A stretch of 64,000 bases of DNA, taken from assembly GCF_000468535.1 (NCBI RefSeq), contig NZ_AUQY01000005.1, forward strand, positions 124,001 to 188,000, read 5' to 3'. The translations under genes and the position numbers were made by a program. The notes under the pieces are model-generated. The model worked only from the letters and a program-made list of their open reading frames with translations. It had not been told where the DNA came from and made no database searches. The DNA is from Peptoniphilus mikwangii (GTDB lineage: Bacteria; Bacillota; Clostridia; Tissierellales; Peptoniphilaceae). Shown here one piece after another: positions 1 through 8,452 of the stretch (the first letter of the stretch is position 1; each line of letters starts with the position of its first letter).

Positions 1-2
1 AT

Positions 3-332
3 ATAGCAACACAAAACTCAGTTTTAAGTGCAGTAACTAAAGAAACAATATTATATGCACTATTTGGAGTAGTGTCTGTTATTGCAGGTTATATTTACAG
101 AAATGAAAAATTTTCTCTTCTTCTAAGAACAATTTTAAATCTCAGTGTAATATTTTGTTATTTCATATTTACCGGATATACATTACACTGGTTTATAAAT
201 ATGGCAACAGTTATAGCTTCAAGTTTTTTATTCTTTGCAATATATATTATAATTTGGATTTCAATATATAGAGAAATAAAAAAAGATGTTGAACTTTTAA
301 ATAAAAAACTTAATGAAAAAAACTTAAATTAA
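3..332 (+). CDS. DUF3021-like membrane protein, 3' part
   Basis: The reading frame is open to the left edge, so this is the C-terminal part (109 codons) of a longer gene; the GTG at 72 is internal and not needed as a start. Three or four hydrophobic segments are followed by a charged tail ending in a lysine/asparagine-rich stretch (KKDVELLNKKLNEK). That architecture, with a membrane body and a short helical LNKKL-type tail, resembles DUF3021 proteins, which often sit beside LytTR regulators. No partner is visible because the gene is cut. The family call is by resemblance only; it could be another small multi-pass protein. Confidence 0.55.
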   Translation: MATQNSVLSAVTKETILYALFGVVSVIAGYIYRNEKFSLLLRTILNLSVIFCYFIFTGYTLHWFINMATVIASSFLFFAIYIIIWISIYREIKKDVELLNKKLNEKNLN

Positions 333-378
333 TTTTATAAGAACATAAAGTTTTATAAATAAAAGATACAGTAAAAAT

Positions 379-428
379 TACCGACCCCAAAAAGTTAGAC
401 CGAAAAATCTAACAATTGGAGGTCGGTA
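379..428. repeat. Nested inverted repeat resembling an IS3-type end
   Basis: Outer arms taccgacc (379-386) and ggtcggta (421-428) enclose inner arms gttaga (394-399) and tctaac (408-413). The sequence ccccaaaaagttagac resembles the terminal repeats of IS3/IS150-type elements, but no transposase is present. It may be a solo remnant, or it may serve as a terminator between the convergent genes on either side. Confidence 0.45.
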
Positions 429-446
429 CATTTTGCTTAAGTCTTT

Positions 447-1310
447 TTATTCTCTTCCTTCTTTTACAGCTTCTTTATGTGCCTGAGTAATTTTCTTTAC
501 TTGCTCCGGAGAAATTGTTATTGTAACTTTTTTCTTTTCTCCCAGCTCAATCTTTCCGCCTATTGAATATAAAAGTTGCCCATCTTCTGATTTTCTTGCT
601 TTAACTTCAATAGAACCCTTAGGTTGTTTTATATCTACTTTAAAATTTTCATCTTGACTATTTTTATTCAGGTAATATCCCGCCGCTATAGAACCTGAGC
701 CGCAAGATCCTTCTCTAAATATAGTATCAGAACCTACAACATAGACATATGGAATCAATTCAAAATTTTTTTCATTTAAAAACAAAATTCCATAAGCACT
801 TGAATCAAATTCTTTTCTGACAATATCTATTGCTCTCTCTACAAATTCTTTATCCTCAGATTTGTCATCTATAATTGTATGAGTTATTCCGTCAAATTCT
901 ACAACCATATAGTTTCTTCCGTCTATTTCAATTTGAGATATTTTTTTAGCCGGAGGTACTTCTACTGATGCATAAGATTTTTCAACATTAGCTAAAACAT
1001 TCAAAGGTTTATTAACTCCGCTTACATATACTTCAACTTCTACATCTCCTTTTTCTTCTAAAAATGTAGCTGCATAAAGTCCATAAGTTCTCGTTGCATT
1101 CCCGCAAAATTCTCCGCCCATCATATCCATTCTGAGTGGCGGTCCGTCATAACTCGGGCTTATAAACGCAACTTGTTCAACATCACTGTCTATTTGCTCC
1201 ATGATTGCCTTTGCATATGCAACTCTATATCCCGGATATACAGGCCATACTACAAATCCCGTTATATTTCCGGCAGGATTAGCTTTAAAATAATCAAATG
1301 TCTTTTCCAT
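447..1310 (-). CDS. DapF-fold cofactor-independent racemase (candidate histidine racemase)
   Basis: 287 aa. Two cysteine motifs typical of the diaminopimelate-epimerase fold are present: GGEFCGNATR (Cys69) and REGSCGSGS (Cys203). In this family the paired cysteines remove and return the alpha proton without PLP. The sequence departs from true DapF around the first motif. Known relatives acting on histidine include CntK and the Fusobacterium HisR, and the neighbours here are histidine-degradation genes, so a histidine racemase feeding D-His/L-His interconversion is the favoured inference. The ATG at 1310 follows a GAGAGGG site. It lies 17 bp downstream of the GlmL-like gene on the same strand, apparently in one operon. 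Another amino acid substrate is possible. Confidence 0.7.
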   Translation of the reverse strand: MEKTFDYFKANPAGNITGFVVWPVYPGYRVAYAKAIMEQIDSDVEQVAFISPSYDGPPLRMDMMGGEFCGNATRTYGLYAATFLEEKGDVEVEVYVSGVNKPLNVLANVEKSYASVEVPPAKKISQIEIDGRNYMVVEFDGITHTIIDDKSEDKEFVERAIDIVRKEFDSSAYGILFLNEKNFELIPYVYVVGSDTIFREGSCGSGSIAAGYYLNKNSQDENFKVDIKQPKGSIEVKARKSEDGQLLYSIGGKIELGEKKKVTITISPEQVKKITQAHKEAVKEGRE

Positions 1311-1327
1311 TTTAATTCCCTCTCTTC

Positions 1328-2707
1328 TCAGCTTACTTTTTTTAAATATTTCTTCATTATCTTTACTGCCTTGTCAGGTAAAATCATTCCCAAAAGTCCA
1401 ATTGCCGAAAGAATATACTCACTGTCTACATAAAAATTTGCATCTGCCGGTGTCAATATGTTACTGTCATAAGATTTTACATTGTCTAATATTTTTACCG
1501 GATTTTTAGAATGTACTATTACTCCTCCTGTTCCTATAACAACTTTTACATTCGTCAAATCTTTTCCTCTTTGATAATAAATGTACCTGCTATAAGAATA
1601 CTCTTTTCTTATGCTTCCTGCATGTCTTATTACTGCAGCCTCTACCGCACATCCCGCCATAGCCTCATCAAATTTATAATCCAACTGTGAGTTTGGAACC
1701 ATCATAATATTTTCAGCTCTATATTTACAATTTTCTAAAATATCTATTTCTTCTGAAAAATATGACCTGAGCCTTTCTTCTCCAACTGCTTCATAAAGAC
1801 TTAGAGCTGAATATCGCATACCTAAATCTCCCTCAACCGTTCTTTTAGCAAATGGTTCTCTCAATCCTTCAAATCTTATATCACTGTCACTTGGAAATCC
1901 TACCCCTATAGAATGAACATCAGTAGTTGCTCCTCCGACGTCCACAACTATCAAGTCACCCATACCTTCTTCATTTTCAGTGCCGGTAGATAAAAGTTCC
2001 GCTCCTTTAATAACAGCTGCCGGTGTAGGCATTAAAACTCCGTCAATTTCACCTTCTACATCATTCATACCCTTTGCCGTTACAATTCTATCCATAAAAA
2101 TTTTTCTTATTACTTCTCTTGCAGGCTCTGCATTTAATGTATTTACCTTCGGCATCACATTTTCAGTACATACATAATCAATAGCTGAAGCATCAAAAAT
2201 ACATTTTATTTCATCTATTGCTCCAATATTTCCTGCAACTACTATCGGAATATTCAATTTTGCATCAGCAAGCTTTTTTGCGTTATAAATTATAGTTCTT
2301 TTATTTCCAAAATCAGTTCCTCCGGACAAAAGAATTATGTCGCAATCAGAATTTACTATTTCGTTTATATCATCATCTGAAAGTTCGTAGCTATATGTCT
2401 CTAAAATTCTCGCTCCTGCCCCAAGAGCAGATCTTTTAGCAGCTTCCGCCGTCAAATTTCTGCTAAGTCCTATTGCAATCATCTTAAGCCCACCCGCCGC
2501 TGAAGAACATGCAAGAGTTTTTTCAAATACTACATCGCTTGGAAGCTTTTCTCTAAGCTTTTTAAGCGCATTCCTAAAACCGTTCATAACTCCACTTGTT
2601 ACTGTCGTAATATCTTTTGCAGTAGCAATAATTTCTTCTTTTTCTATATCTACTGCCGTTAACTTAGTGTATGTTGAACCAAAGTCCAATAATAAATAAT
2701 AATTCAT
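1328..2707 (-). CDS. GlmL/MutL-like ASKHA-fold protein
   Basis: 459 aa from the ATG at 2707, which has AGGAG six bases upstream; an earlier in-frame GTG at 2755 lies inside a leader hairpin and is rejected. The N-terminus has the actin-like phosphate motif LDFGSTYTK and a second motif VVDVGGATTDVH, as in the GlmL/MutL proteins that accompany B12-dependent glutamate mutase and are thought to reactivate it. No mutase subunits (GlmS/GlmE) are in the window, so its partner is unknown or encoded elsewhere. It is co-directional and 17 bp from the DapF-like racemase, an unusual pairing that suggests a shared amino-acid pathway. Confidence 0.75.
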   Translation of the reverse strand: MNYYLLLDFGSTYTKLTAVDIEKEEIIATAKDITTVTSGVMNGFRNALKKLREKLPSDVVFEKTLACSSAAGGLKMIAIGLSRNLTAEAAKRSALGAGARILETYSYELSDDDINEIVNSDCDIILLSGGTDFGNKRTIIYNAKKLADAKLNIPIVVAGNIGAIDEIKCIFDASAIDYVCTENVMPKVNTLNAEPAREVIRKIFMDRIVTAKGMNDVEGEIDGVLMPTPAAVIKGAELLSTGTENEEGMGDLIVVDVGGATTDVHSIGVGFPSDSDIRFEGLREPFAKRTVEGDLGMRYSALSLYEAVGEERLRSYFSEEIDILENCKYRAENIMMVPNSQLDYKFDEAMAGCAVEAAVIRHAGSIRKEYSYSRYIYYQRGKDLTNVKVVIGTGGVIVHSKNPVKILDNVKSYDSNILTPADANFYVDSEYILSAIGLLGMILPDKAVKIMKKYLKKVS

Positions 2708-2721
2708 CTTTAATCTCCTTA

Positions 2722-2756
2722 TCGCAATAAAAAGTGCTGATGAATCCACCGGCACT
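2722..2756 (-). promoter_or_regulatory. Terminator-like hairpin in the glmL-like leader
   Basis: On the minus strand AGTGC...GCACT (2733-2756) forms a 10-bp stem with one mismatch, followed by TTTTTATT. It sits just upstream of the ribosome site of the GlmL-like gene. fchA already has its own terminator at 2952-2973, so this one may be an attenuator for the glmL-racemase operon. Confidence 0.4.
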
Positions 2757-2951
2757 CTTTATTTACCATATATTATACTTCCCGTCGACATAATAATTTA
2801 TAATTTAAAATAAAATCCTTTTTAATCACAAATAACAAATGAATTCTCTGCAACTTTCTTTATTTTATCTGTGCTACCTATTTTAAACTTGAAACTAAGT
2901 TTTCAAATCTATATGAAAATATCAAATAACTCTGATGAAATATATGTAAAA

Positions 2952-2973
2952 AATAGGGACATAAGTCCCTATT
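2952..2973 (-). terminator. Terminator of the ftcD-fhs-fchA group
   Basis: An 8-bp stem atagggac/gtccctat with a short loop is followed by a T run on the minus strand, just after the fchA stop. Confidence 0.75.
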
Positions 2974-2985
2974 AGTTTTAAAAAT

Positions 2986-3612
2986 TTATTCAATCATTGA
3001 TTCAACTTTTTCTAATAATGGAGCTGTCTTTTCATCAATTTCTTTAAGAGCATCCCTCATTTTTTTCTTTAGTTCTTCAACATAAGCTTCATCCTTAATT
3101 GAACCAAGGTTTATCTTAACATTGTAGAAAGCTCCTGTTGCTGCAAGCTTTAGGTTAAGAAGTCCAACTCCTACATCTGTTATTGCATTGCTGTTTCCCT
3201 TTTCAACTAAAACTTCAGCTATTGAAAGTAAATTCAAAGTCTTTAGTCCAACACTTAGCGGAACATTTGCTGCATTTTTATATTCTTCTTGAATTTTTGC
3301 ACTTCTTGCCGCTTTTTCTTCATCTGTGTCTTTAGGCATTTTAAACGCAGCCATTACTCCGTTAAATGAATTTGAATCTCTATCTATATCTTCTACGAAG
3401 TCATCTTGATATTTTTTACATTCTTCCGCAATACTTTTCATTTCTTCATGAACTGCTTCATACTTTTTGCTCTTTATAGTCAAATTTGCAACCATTCCAA
3501 GTAATGCTGCAGCTTGTGCCGCTGCAAGAGCTGCTACAGATCCGCCACCCGGAGCCGGTGAATCTGAATAAGTTTCTTCAACAAATCCCTTTACAGTTAA
3601 ATCTCTTAACAA
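2986..3612 (-). CDS. fchA: Formiminotetrahydrofolate cyclodeaminase
   Basis: 208 aa, the usual size of a stand-alone cyclodeaminase. The N-terminus carries the family signature SPAPGGGSVAALAAA, then an all-helical body. It converts 5-formimino-THF to 5,10-methenyl-THF and releases ammonia, the step after FtcD in histidine breakdown. In mammals this domain is fused to the formiminotransferase; here the two are separate genes flanking fhs. The ATG at 3612 has a GGAGG site (AAGGAGGAAA). It is followed by a clear terminator, so it is the last gene of the ftcD-fhs-fchA group. Confidence 0.93.
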   Translation of the reverse strand: MLRDLTVKGFVEETYSDSPAPGGGSVAALAAAQAAALLGMVANLTIKSKKYEAVHEEMKSIAEECKKYQDDFVEDIDRDSNSFNGVMAAFKMPKDTDEEKAARSAKIQEEYKNAANVPLSVGLKTLNLLSIAEVLVEKGNSNAITDVGVGLLNLKLAATGAFYNVKINLGSIKDEAYVEELKKKMRDALKEIDEKTAPLLEKVESMIE

Positions 3613-3713
3613 AATATTTCCTCCTTAGAAATATAACAAATAAAATTATAATCTATATTTTCTGACGTATTTTCTAAAAACTTCTTAAGTTAAGTTTTAA
3701 AACTTAATTTTTC

Positions 3714-5393
3714 TTAGAATAATCCCTTCATATGACCATCAGCTGTTACATCCATATTATTTGCTGCAGGTATTTTTGGAAGACCCGGCATTACCATAAT
3801 ATTTGATGTTTCACAAACTATGAATCCTGCTCCTGCAGATACTCTTACGTTTTGAACTGTAATTTCAAAATCAGTAGGTGCTCCTACAGCTTTAGCATCA
3901 TCAGAGAATGAGAATTGAGTCTTTGCCATACAAATAGGCATCTTATCCAACCCAAGTTCTTTTAATTTCTTAACTTGAGACTTAGCAGAAGAAGTAAGAG
4001 TTACTTTTGCTCCTCTGTAAATTTCTTTTACAATTACGTTTAATTTTTCTTCAATTGATAGTTCTACATCATATAGCGGTTTGTAGTTTGAAGGTTGTTT
4101 TTCAATTAAGTTTACTACCTTTTCTGCAAGGTCTAATGTACCTTCTCCACCCTTTGCCCAACATTCGCAAAGTGATACTTCAACACCATATTCTTCACAT
4201 TTTTTGATTAGCATTTCAACTTCAGCTTCTGTATCTTGAGCAAATCTATTTACTGCAACTACAACAGGAAGTCCGAATTTTTTTACATTTTCAATGTGAC
4301 GTCCAAGATTTGCAAATCCGTTTTCTAATGCTTCTACATTTTCTTCCTTAAGTTCTGTCTTAGCTACTCCGCCGTGCATCTTAAGAGCTTTTATTGTTGC
4401 TACAATTACAACTGCGTCCGGTTTTAAGCCGCCAAGTCTACACTTAATATCAAGGAATTTTTCTGCTCCAAGGTCAGCACCGAATCCTGCTTCAGTTACA
4501 AGATAGTCGCTCATTTTAAGACCAAGTCTTGTTGCGATTAATGAGTTACATCCGTGAGCAATATTTGCAAATGGTCCACCATGAATTAGAGCAGGAGTAT
4601 GTTCTAATGTTTGAACAAGGTTTGGTTTGATAGCATCTTTTAAAAGCATAGCCATAGCACCTTGTGCTTCTAAATCCCCTGCTGTTACAGGAGCTCCTTC
4701 TAAATTATATGCAACTATCATCTTTGATAGTCTTACTTTTAAGTCTTCAAGATCACTTGCTAAGCAAAGTGCTGCCATGATTTCAGAAGCTACTGTAATC
4801 ATGAAATGATCTTCTCTTGTAAATCCACAAGCTTTTCCACCAAGACCGATTACTATATTTCTAAGTGATCTGTCATTCATGTCAAGAACTCTCTTCCAAA
4901 CAATGTTTCTTGAATCAATTCTTAAAGCATTTCCTTGGTGAATATGATTGTCTATTAAAGCTGCAAGTAAATTATTAGCAGCTGTCATAGCATGAAGATC
5001 TCCTGTGAAGTGAAGGTTAATATCTTCCATAGGTACTACTTGAGAATATCCTCCACCTGCAGCTCCGCCCTTTACACCGAATACAGGTCCAAGAGATGGT
5101 TCTCTAAGTGCTACTACAGAGTTTTTTCCTATTTTATTTAATCCTTGAGTAAGTCCGATTGAAACTGTTGACTTTCCTTCTCCTGCCGGTGTTGGAGTTA
5201 TAGCTGTTACAAGAATTAATTTTCCATCTTCATTTTTGCTAAATCTTTCAATAGCATCAAAAGATATTTTTGCTTTGTATTTTCCGTAATTTTCTAATTC
5301 ATCTTCTTTAAGACCAAGTCTTTTAGCAACCTCAACTATAGGTTCCATTACACATTCTTCTGCAATTTCTATATCAGTTTTAAATTCTGCCAT
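3714..5393 (-). CDS. fhs: Formate-tetrahydrofolate ligase
   Basis: 559 aa, full length for the family. The nucleotide-binding motif [11 protein letters not shown] is near residue 68, followed by the conserved [20 protein letters not shown] and [10 protein letters not shown] stretches. The enzyme interconverts formate + THF + ATP and 10-formyl-THF; run in reverse it makes ATP from the one-carbon unit delivered by histidine. It lies between ftcD (29 bp upstream) and fchA (about 100 bp downstream), which supports that catabolic direction. The ATG at 5393 has an AGGAG-type site. Confidence 0.96.
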   Translation of the reverse strand: MAEFKTDIEIAEECVMEPIVEVAKRLGLKEDELENYGKYKAKISFDAIERFSKNEDGKLILVTAITPTPAGEGKSTVSIGLTQGLNKIGKNSVVALREPSLGPVFGVKGGAAGGGYSQVVPMEDINLHFTGDLHAMTAANNLLAALIDNHIHQGNALRIDSRNIVWKRVLDMNDRSLRNIVIGLGGKACGFTREDHFMITVASEIMAALCLASDLEDLKVRLSKMIVAYNLEGAPVTAGDLEAQGAMAMLLKDAIKPNLVQTLEHTPALIHGGPFANIAHGCNSLIATRLGLKMSDYLVTEAGFGADLGAEKFLDIKCRLGGLKPDAVVIVATIKALKMHGGVAKTELKEENVEALENGFANLGRHIENVKKFGLPVVVAVNRFAQDTEAEVEMLIKKCEEYGVEVSLCECWAKGGEGTLDLAEKVVNLIEKQPSNYKPLYDVELSIEEKLNVIVKEIYRGAKVTLTSSAKSQVKKLKELGLDKMPICMAKTQFSFSDDAKAVGAPTDFEITVQNVRVSAGAGFIVCETSNIMVMPGLPKIPAANNMDVTADGHMKGLF

Positions 5394-5422
5394 TTTATTT
5401 TTCTCCTATTTTATATAATTAA

Positions 5423-6316
5423 TTATTCAGCAATTAAAAGTGTTTCAAGTACTTGATCATACTTAAATTCTTCAATTTGCATATAGTATTGAGCGGAATC
5501 AATAAGTGCTTGTAGCGGAATCATACCAATAAGTTCTGTTCCGTAAACTGTAACACCGTATCTTTTTGCTTCTGATTTAACCATTTCAATTGCTTGATAA
5601 ATTCTTGTTTTTTCAAAATTTACAAGGTTCATTGAAACTTGAACTTGTCCTCTCTCTTCAAGTGGAAGTCCGATAGCTTTAACAAATCTAAGTCCTCCGC
5701 CTATATGACGAATTTTCTTAGCTATTGCATCTGCAATTTCAACTTTATCTGTATTTAAGTTTACATTAAATGCTATTAAATGGAATCTTGCTCCTACTGC
5801 AGTTGCTCCACTCTTTGCATTCATCTTTTGTGGACCGAAATCAGGTTTCCATTCAGGTTGTTCAATTTTTTCAAAGAATCCTTCATATTGTCCTTTACGA
5901 ATTTTTGCAAGATTTTGTCTTTCAGGAGTTGTTGCAGCATCTTCATATAGATATACAGGAATTCCCATTTCTCCGATTGCCTTACCTACTTCTTTTGCAT
6001 ATCCAACGCAATCTTCAGTAGTACATTCAGTTACAGGTACAAAAGGAACAACATCAACTGCTCCCATTCTTGGATGAGCACCTTCATGCTTAGTCATATC
6101 AATAACTTCTGATGCAACTTTAACTGATTCTACAACAGCCTTTATAACTGCTTCAGGTTCTCCGATAACTTCTACTACTAATCTATTGTGGTCTTTATCC
6201 GGTTGGTAGTCGACTAATTTAACATTTTCCTTCGCTCTAAAACATTCTACAATCTTGTCTATTTTCCCTAAATCTCTTCCTTCAGAATAGTTAGGAATAC
6301 ACATTACTCTCTTCAT
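5423..6316 (-). CDS. ftcD: Glutamate formimidoyltransferase
   Basis: 297 aa, corresponding to the transferase half only of the bifunctional mammalian enzyme. It opens with RVMCIPNYSEGRD, has the family motif EGAHPRMGAVDVVPFVP, and GGGLRFVKAIGLPL further on. It moves the formimino group of N-formimino-L-glutamate to THF, giving glutamate. First gene of the ftcD-fhs-fchA group; the ATG follows AGGAGGT. An ACGTC motif shared with the hutH and hutU upstream regions lies about 70 bp before the start (6385-6389). Confidence 0.94.
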   Translation of the reverse strand: MKRVMCIPNYSEGRDLGKIDKIVECFRAKENVKLVDYQPDKDHNRLVVEVIGEPEAVIKAVVESVKVASEVIDMTKHEGAHPRMGAVDVVPFVPVTECTTEDCVGYAKEVGKAIGEMGIPVYLYEDAATTPERQNLAKIRKGQYEGFFEKIEQPEWKPDFGPQKMNAKSGATAVGARFHLIAFNVNLNTDKVEIADAIAKKIRHIGGGLRFVKAIGLPLEERGQVQVSMNLVNFEKTRIYQAIEMVKSEAKRYGVTVYGTELIGMIPLQALIDSAQYYMQIEEFKYDQVLETLLIAE

Positions 6317-6394
6317 CTTTACCTCCTAATATATCAACTATGTAATAACTTTCGGACAAATCATATCAGAGCTTAATCTATAAAACGTCAAAAA

Positions 6395-6441
6395 AAATTA
6401 CATTTTTTTAAAATTTTTTATGTTTTAAAAAAATGTAATTT
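6395..6441. repeat. Perfect 19-bp A/T-rich inverted repeat
   Basis: Arms at 6395-6413 and 6423-6441 (aaattacatttttttaaaa and its exact complement) with a 9-nt loop. It lies just after the selenium operon stop and before ftcD, both on the minus strand. It could terminate the selenium operon or be a protein site; there is almost no G/C in the stem, which is odd for an intrinsic terminator. Confidence 0.6.
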
Positions 6442-6485
6442 AAGTATATATCAAACCTATTTTCAAAATATATAAAACTTTTTTC

Positions 6486-7622
6486 CTACAGTCTTCTTAA
6501 AATATTTACAGCCTCATCAACTTCCTCAAATGTATTAAATGTGGAAAATGAAAATCTGACCATACCCCTTTCTCTTGTACCCATACTCTCATGATATTTA
6601 GGAGCACAATGTGACCCGGGTCTTGTTGCGATTTCATATTTATTCCAAAGTATATCACTTAGTTCGGATGATGAATAATGTTTAAAATTTAAAGAAACTA
6701 TCGGTGCCATTCTACTTGAAAAATCATTATACAAAATAACCCCGTCAATATTTTTAACACTGTCGTAAAAATATTTTGTAAGTTTATATAAATTTCTCTC
6801 GATGTTTTCTATTCCTGTTTCATTTATATATTTAACTCCCTCAAAAAGACCTGCATTAGAATGTACATTTTGTGTTCCATATTCAAAAATATCAGGTAAT
6901 ATATCCGGCTGAGTCCTGCTAAATGAATTTATTCCGCTCCCACCTGAAAATACCGATTTTAATACAATATCTCCAACAAAAATAAGTCCTCCTGTCCCTT
7001 GAGGTCCATAGAGAGATTTATGCCCTGTAAATGCATAAACTGTTCTTGGAAATTCTCTTCCTTTAAATTTTAAACTTAAATTTCCTGCACCTTGAGCGCC
7101 GTCAATTATTAAAATCAAATTATTTTCTAAGCAAAAATCAAAAACTCTTTCTATATCTGTAGCTATACCCGAAACATTAGACGCTTGTGTAATTATAAGT
7201 GCCTTTGTATTTTTTTTCAAACTTTTCTTTAATTCATCTAAAATTATATTCCCTTTAAAATCAATTTTTAAAAATGAAACTTGTCCTCCGCGACTTTGAA
7301 ATTGATATAGCGGTCTAAGTACAGAATTATGTTCCGAATCAGTAGAAATCACGTGATCAGTATTATTTAAAAGACTTCTTATAACAAGATTAAGTCCTGT
7401 CGTAACATTTGAAGTAAGAGCAATATTTAACGGTTCATCAATTGAAAACAATTTGGCTATCTCAAATCTCGTTTTATATAATCCGCGAAGTGCATTTATC
7501 GAAAAATCATGTGATCCTCTTGAAGGATTCCCGTATTTTTGTGATGATATACTGTTATATACTGCATTTGCAACTTCAATCGGCTTTTGAAGCGTAGTCG
7601 CACTATTGTCAAAATAAATCAT
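6486..7622 (-). CDS. Cysteine desulfurase-like class V aminotransferase (selenium locus)
   Basis: 378 aa PLP enzyme. It starts IYFDNSATT as in the NifS/CsdB group, has the PLP aspartate in IIDGAQGAG, the Schiff-base lysine in FTGHKSLYGPQG, and a reactive cysteine in RPGSHCAPKYH. It removes S or Se from cysteine or selenocysteine. It is the last gene of selD-yedF-DUF3343-desulfurase, with overlapping or tightly spaced genes, which argues for delivering selenium to SelD rather than general Fe-S assembly. Same-family enzymes are hard to separate by sequence alone. Confidence 0.85.
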   Translation of the reverse strand: MIYFDNSATTLQKPIEVANAVYNSISSQKYGNPSRGSHDFSINALRGLYKTRFEIAKLFSIDEPLNIALTSNVTTGLNLVIRSLLNNTDHVISTDSEHNSVLRPLYQFQSRGGQVSFLKIDFKGNIILDELKKSLKKNTKALIITQASNVSGIATDIERVFDFCLENNLILIIDGAQGAGNLSLKFKGREFPRTVYAFTGHKSLYGPQGTGGLIFVGDIVLKSVFSGGSGINSFSRTQPDILPDIFEYGTQNVHSNAGLFEGVKYINETGIENIERNLYKLTKYFYDSVKNIDGVILYNDFSSRMAPIVSLNFKHYSSSELSDILWNKYEIATRPGSHCAPKYHESMGTRERGMVRFSFSTFNTFEEVDEAVNILRRL

Positions 7623-7867
7623 ATTATCCTTAATACCTCGCTATCTTCTCCTACAGAATATATACCTGCTATTTCTATATTATTTTTTATAAAAATATTT
7701 TTTACTTCATCAAACTTTTCTACTTCACATTTCATCATAAGTCCACATCCTGCAGATATTTCCGGTAATAACGGAATTAATCTTACTCCATCCATATCAT
7801 TAACTGCAAGTTCCGCTTTCATTGCACGATTTGATGATTCAAATGTAAATAAATAATATCTCAACAT
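7619..7867 (-). CDS. DUF3343 putative Se/S carrier protein
   Basis: 82 aa, overlapping its neighbours at both ends (7 bp with yedF, 4 bp with the desulfurase), so translation is likely coupled. The sequence YLFTFESSNRAMKAE, followed by LLPEISAGCGLMMKCE with one reactive-looking cysteine pair, matches the DUF3343 family, which recurs in selenium operons and has been proposed to carry Se or S. Function is inferred from context. Confidence 0.8.
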   Translation of the reverse strand: MLRYYLFTFESSNRAMKAELAVNDMDGVRLIPLLPEISAGCGLMMKCEVEKFDEVKNIFIKNNIEIAGIYSVGEDSEVLRII

Positions 7868-8448
7868 GGCGTTACAGTCTTATACATTCTTTGCAATTCA
7901 CAAATTCTATACATATTTGTAGCTTCACCAACTGCAAGTTTCTCCTTCAAATTATAATTATCAAGACATAATCCGCAAGATAATATAGTTGTTCCTTTTA
8001 ATTCCATAAATTTTAAATCTTCAATTGTCTTTGTATTAATTGTAGTAAGTCGAATACCCGTATTATAAAATACAACAAACTTCGGAAGAAGATCCTGCTC
8101 TCTGAGTGCATATATAAAGCCCTCAAGAAGTTTTTTAGAAAAATCTTCATCTCCTCTTCCCATATAATCTGAAGATATGACAACTATATATTCTGAATCA
8201 TCCTCCAAATCCATAAGCTCACATTCAAGATTATCGGACTTTTTTAATACAACCTCATAATTTCCGTCCGAAATCATTTTTACCTCAGAGATAAATCCAA
8301 GTTGTTGACCCATTTTACTTAAGTTTTGAGTTGCTATTTCATTGTCAACATACACCATAATTTCAAGCAACTTTTCATCATTAATAGCCTTTTTTGCCAT
8401 TATAACAGGTCTTGGGCAGGCAATCCCCCTAGCATCTAAAACTTTCAT
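7861..8448 (-). CDS. yedF: YedF-like selenium metabolism protein (TusA plus DsrE-like)
   Basis: 195 aa. The N-terminal TusA/SirA-like domain (about residues 1-75) has the CPRP motif in ARGIACPRPVI, where the cysteine would carry a persulfide or perselenide. The C-terminal half (from about residue 85: YIVVISSDYMGRGDE) resembles DsrE/F proteins. This two-domain layout is the selenium-associated YedF family. It sits 5 bp after selD and overlaps DUF3343. Its precise reaction is not established. Confidence 0.85.
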   Translation of the reverse strand: MKVLDARGIACPRPVIMAKKAINDEKLLEIMVYVDNEIATQNLSKMGQQLGFISEVKMISDGNYEVVLKKSDNLECELMDLEDDSEYIVVISSDYMGRGDEDFSKKLLEGFIYALREQDLLPKFVVFYNTGIRLTTINTKTIEDLKFMELKGTTILSCGLCLDNYNLKEKLAVGEATNMYRICELQRMYKTVTPC

Positions 8449-8452
8449 TTTT

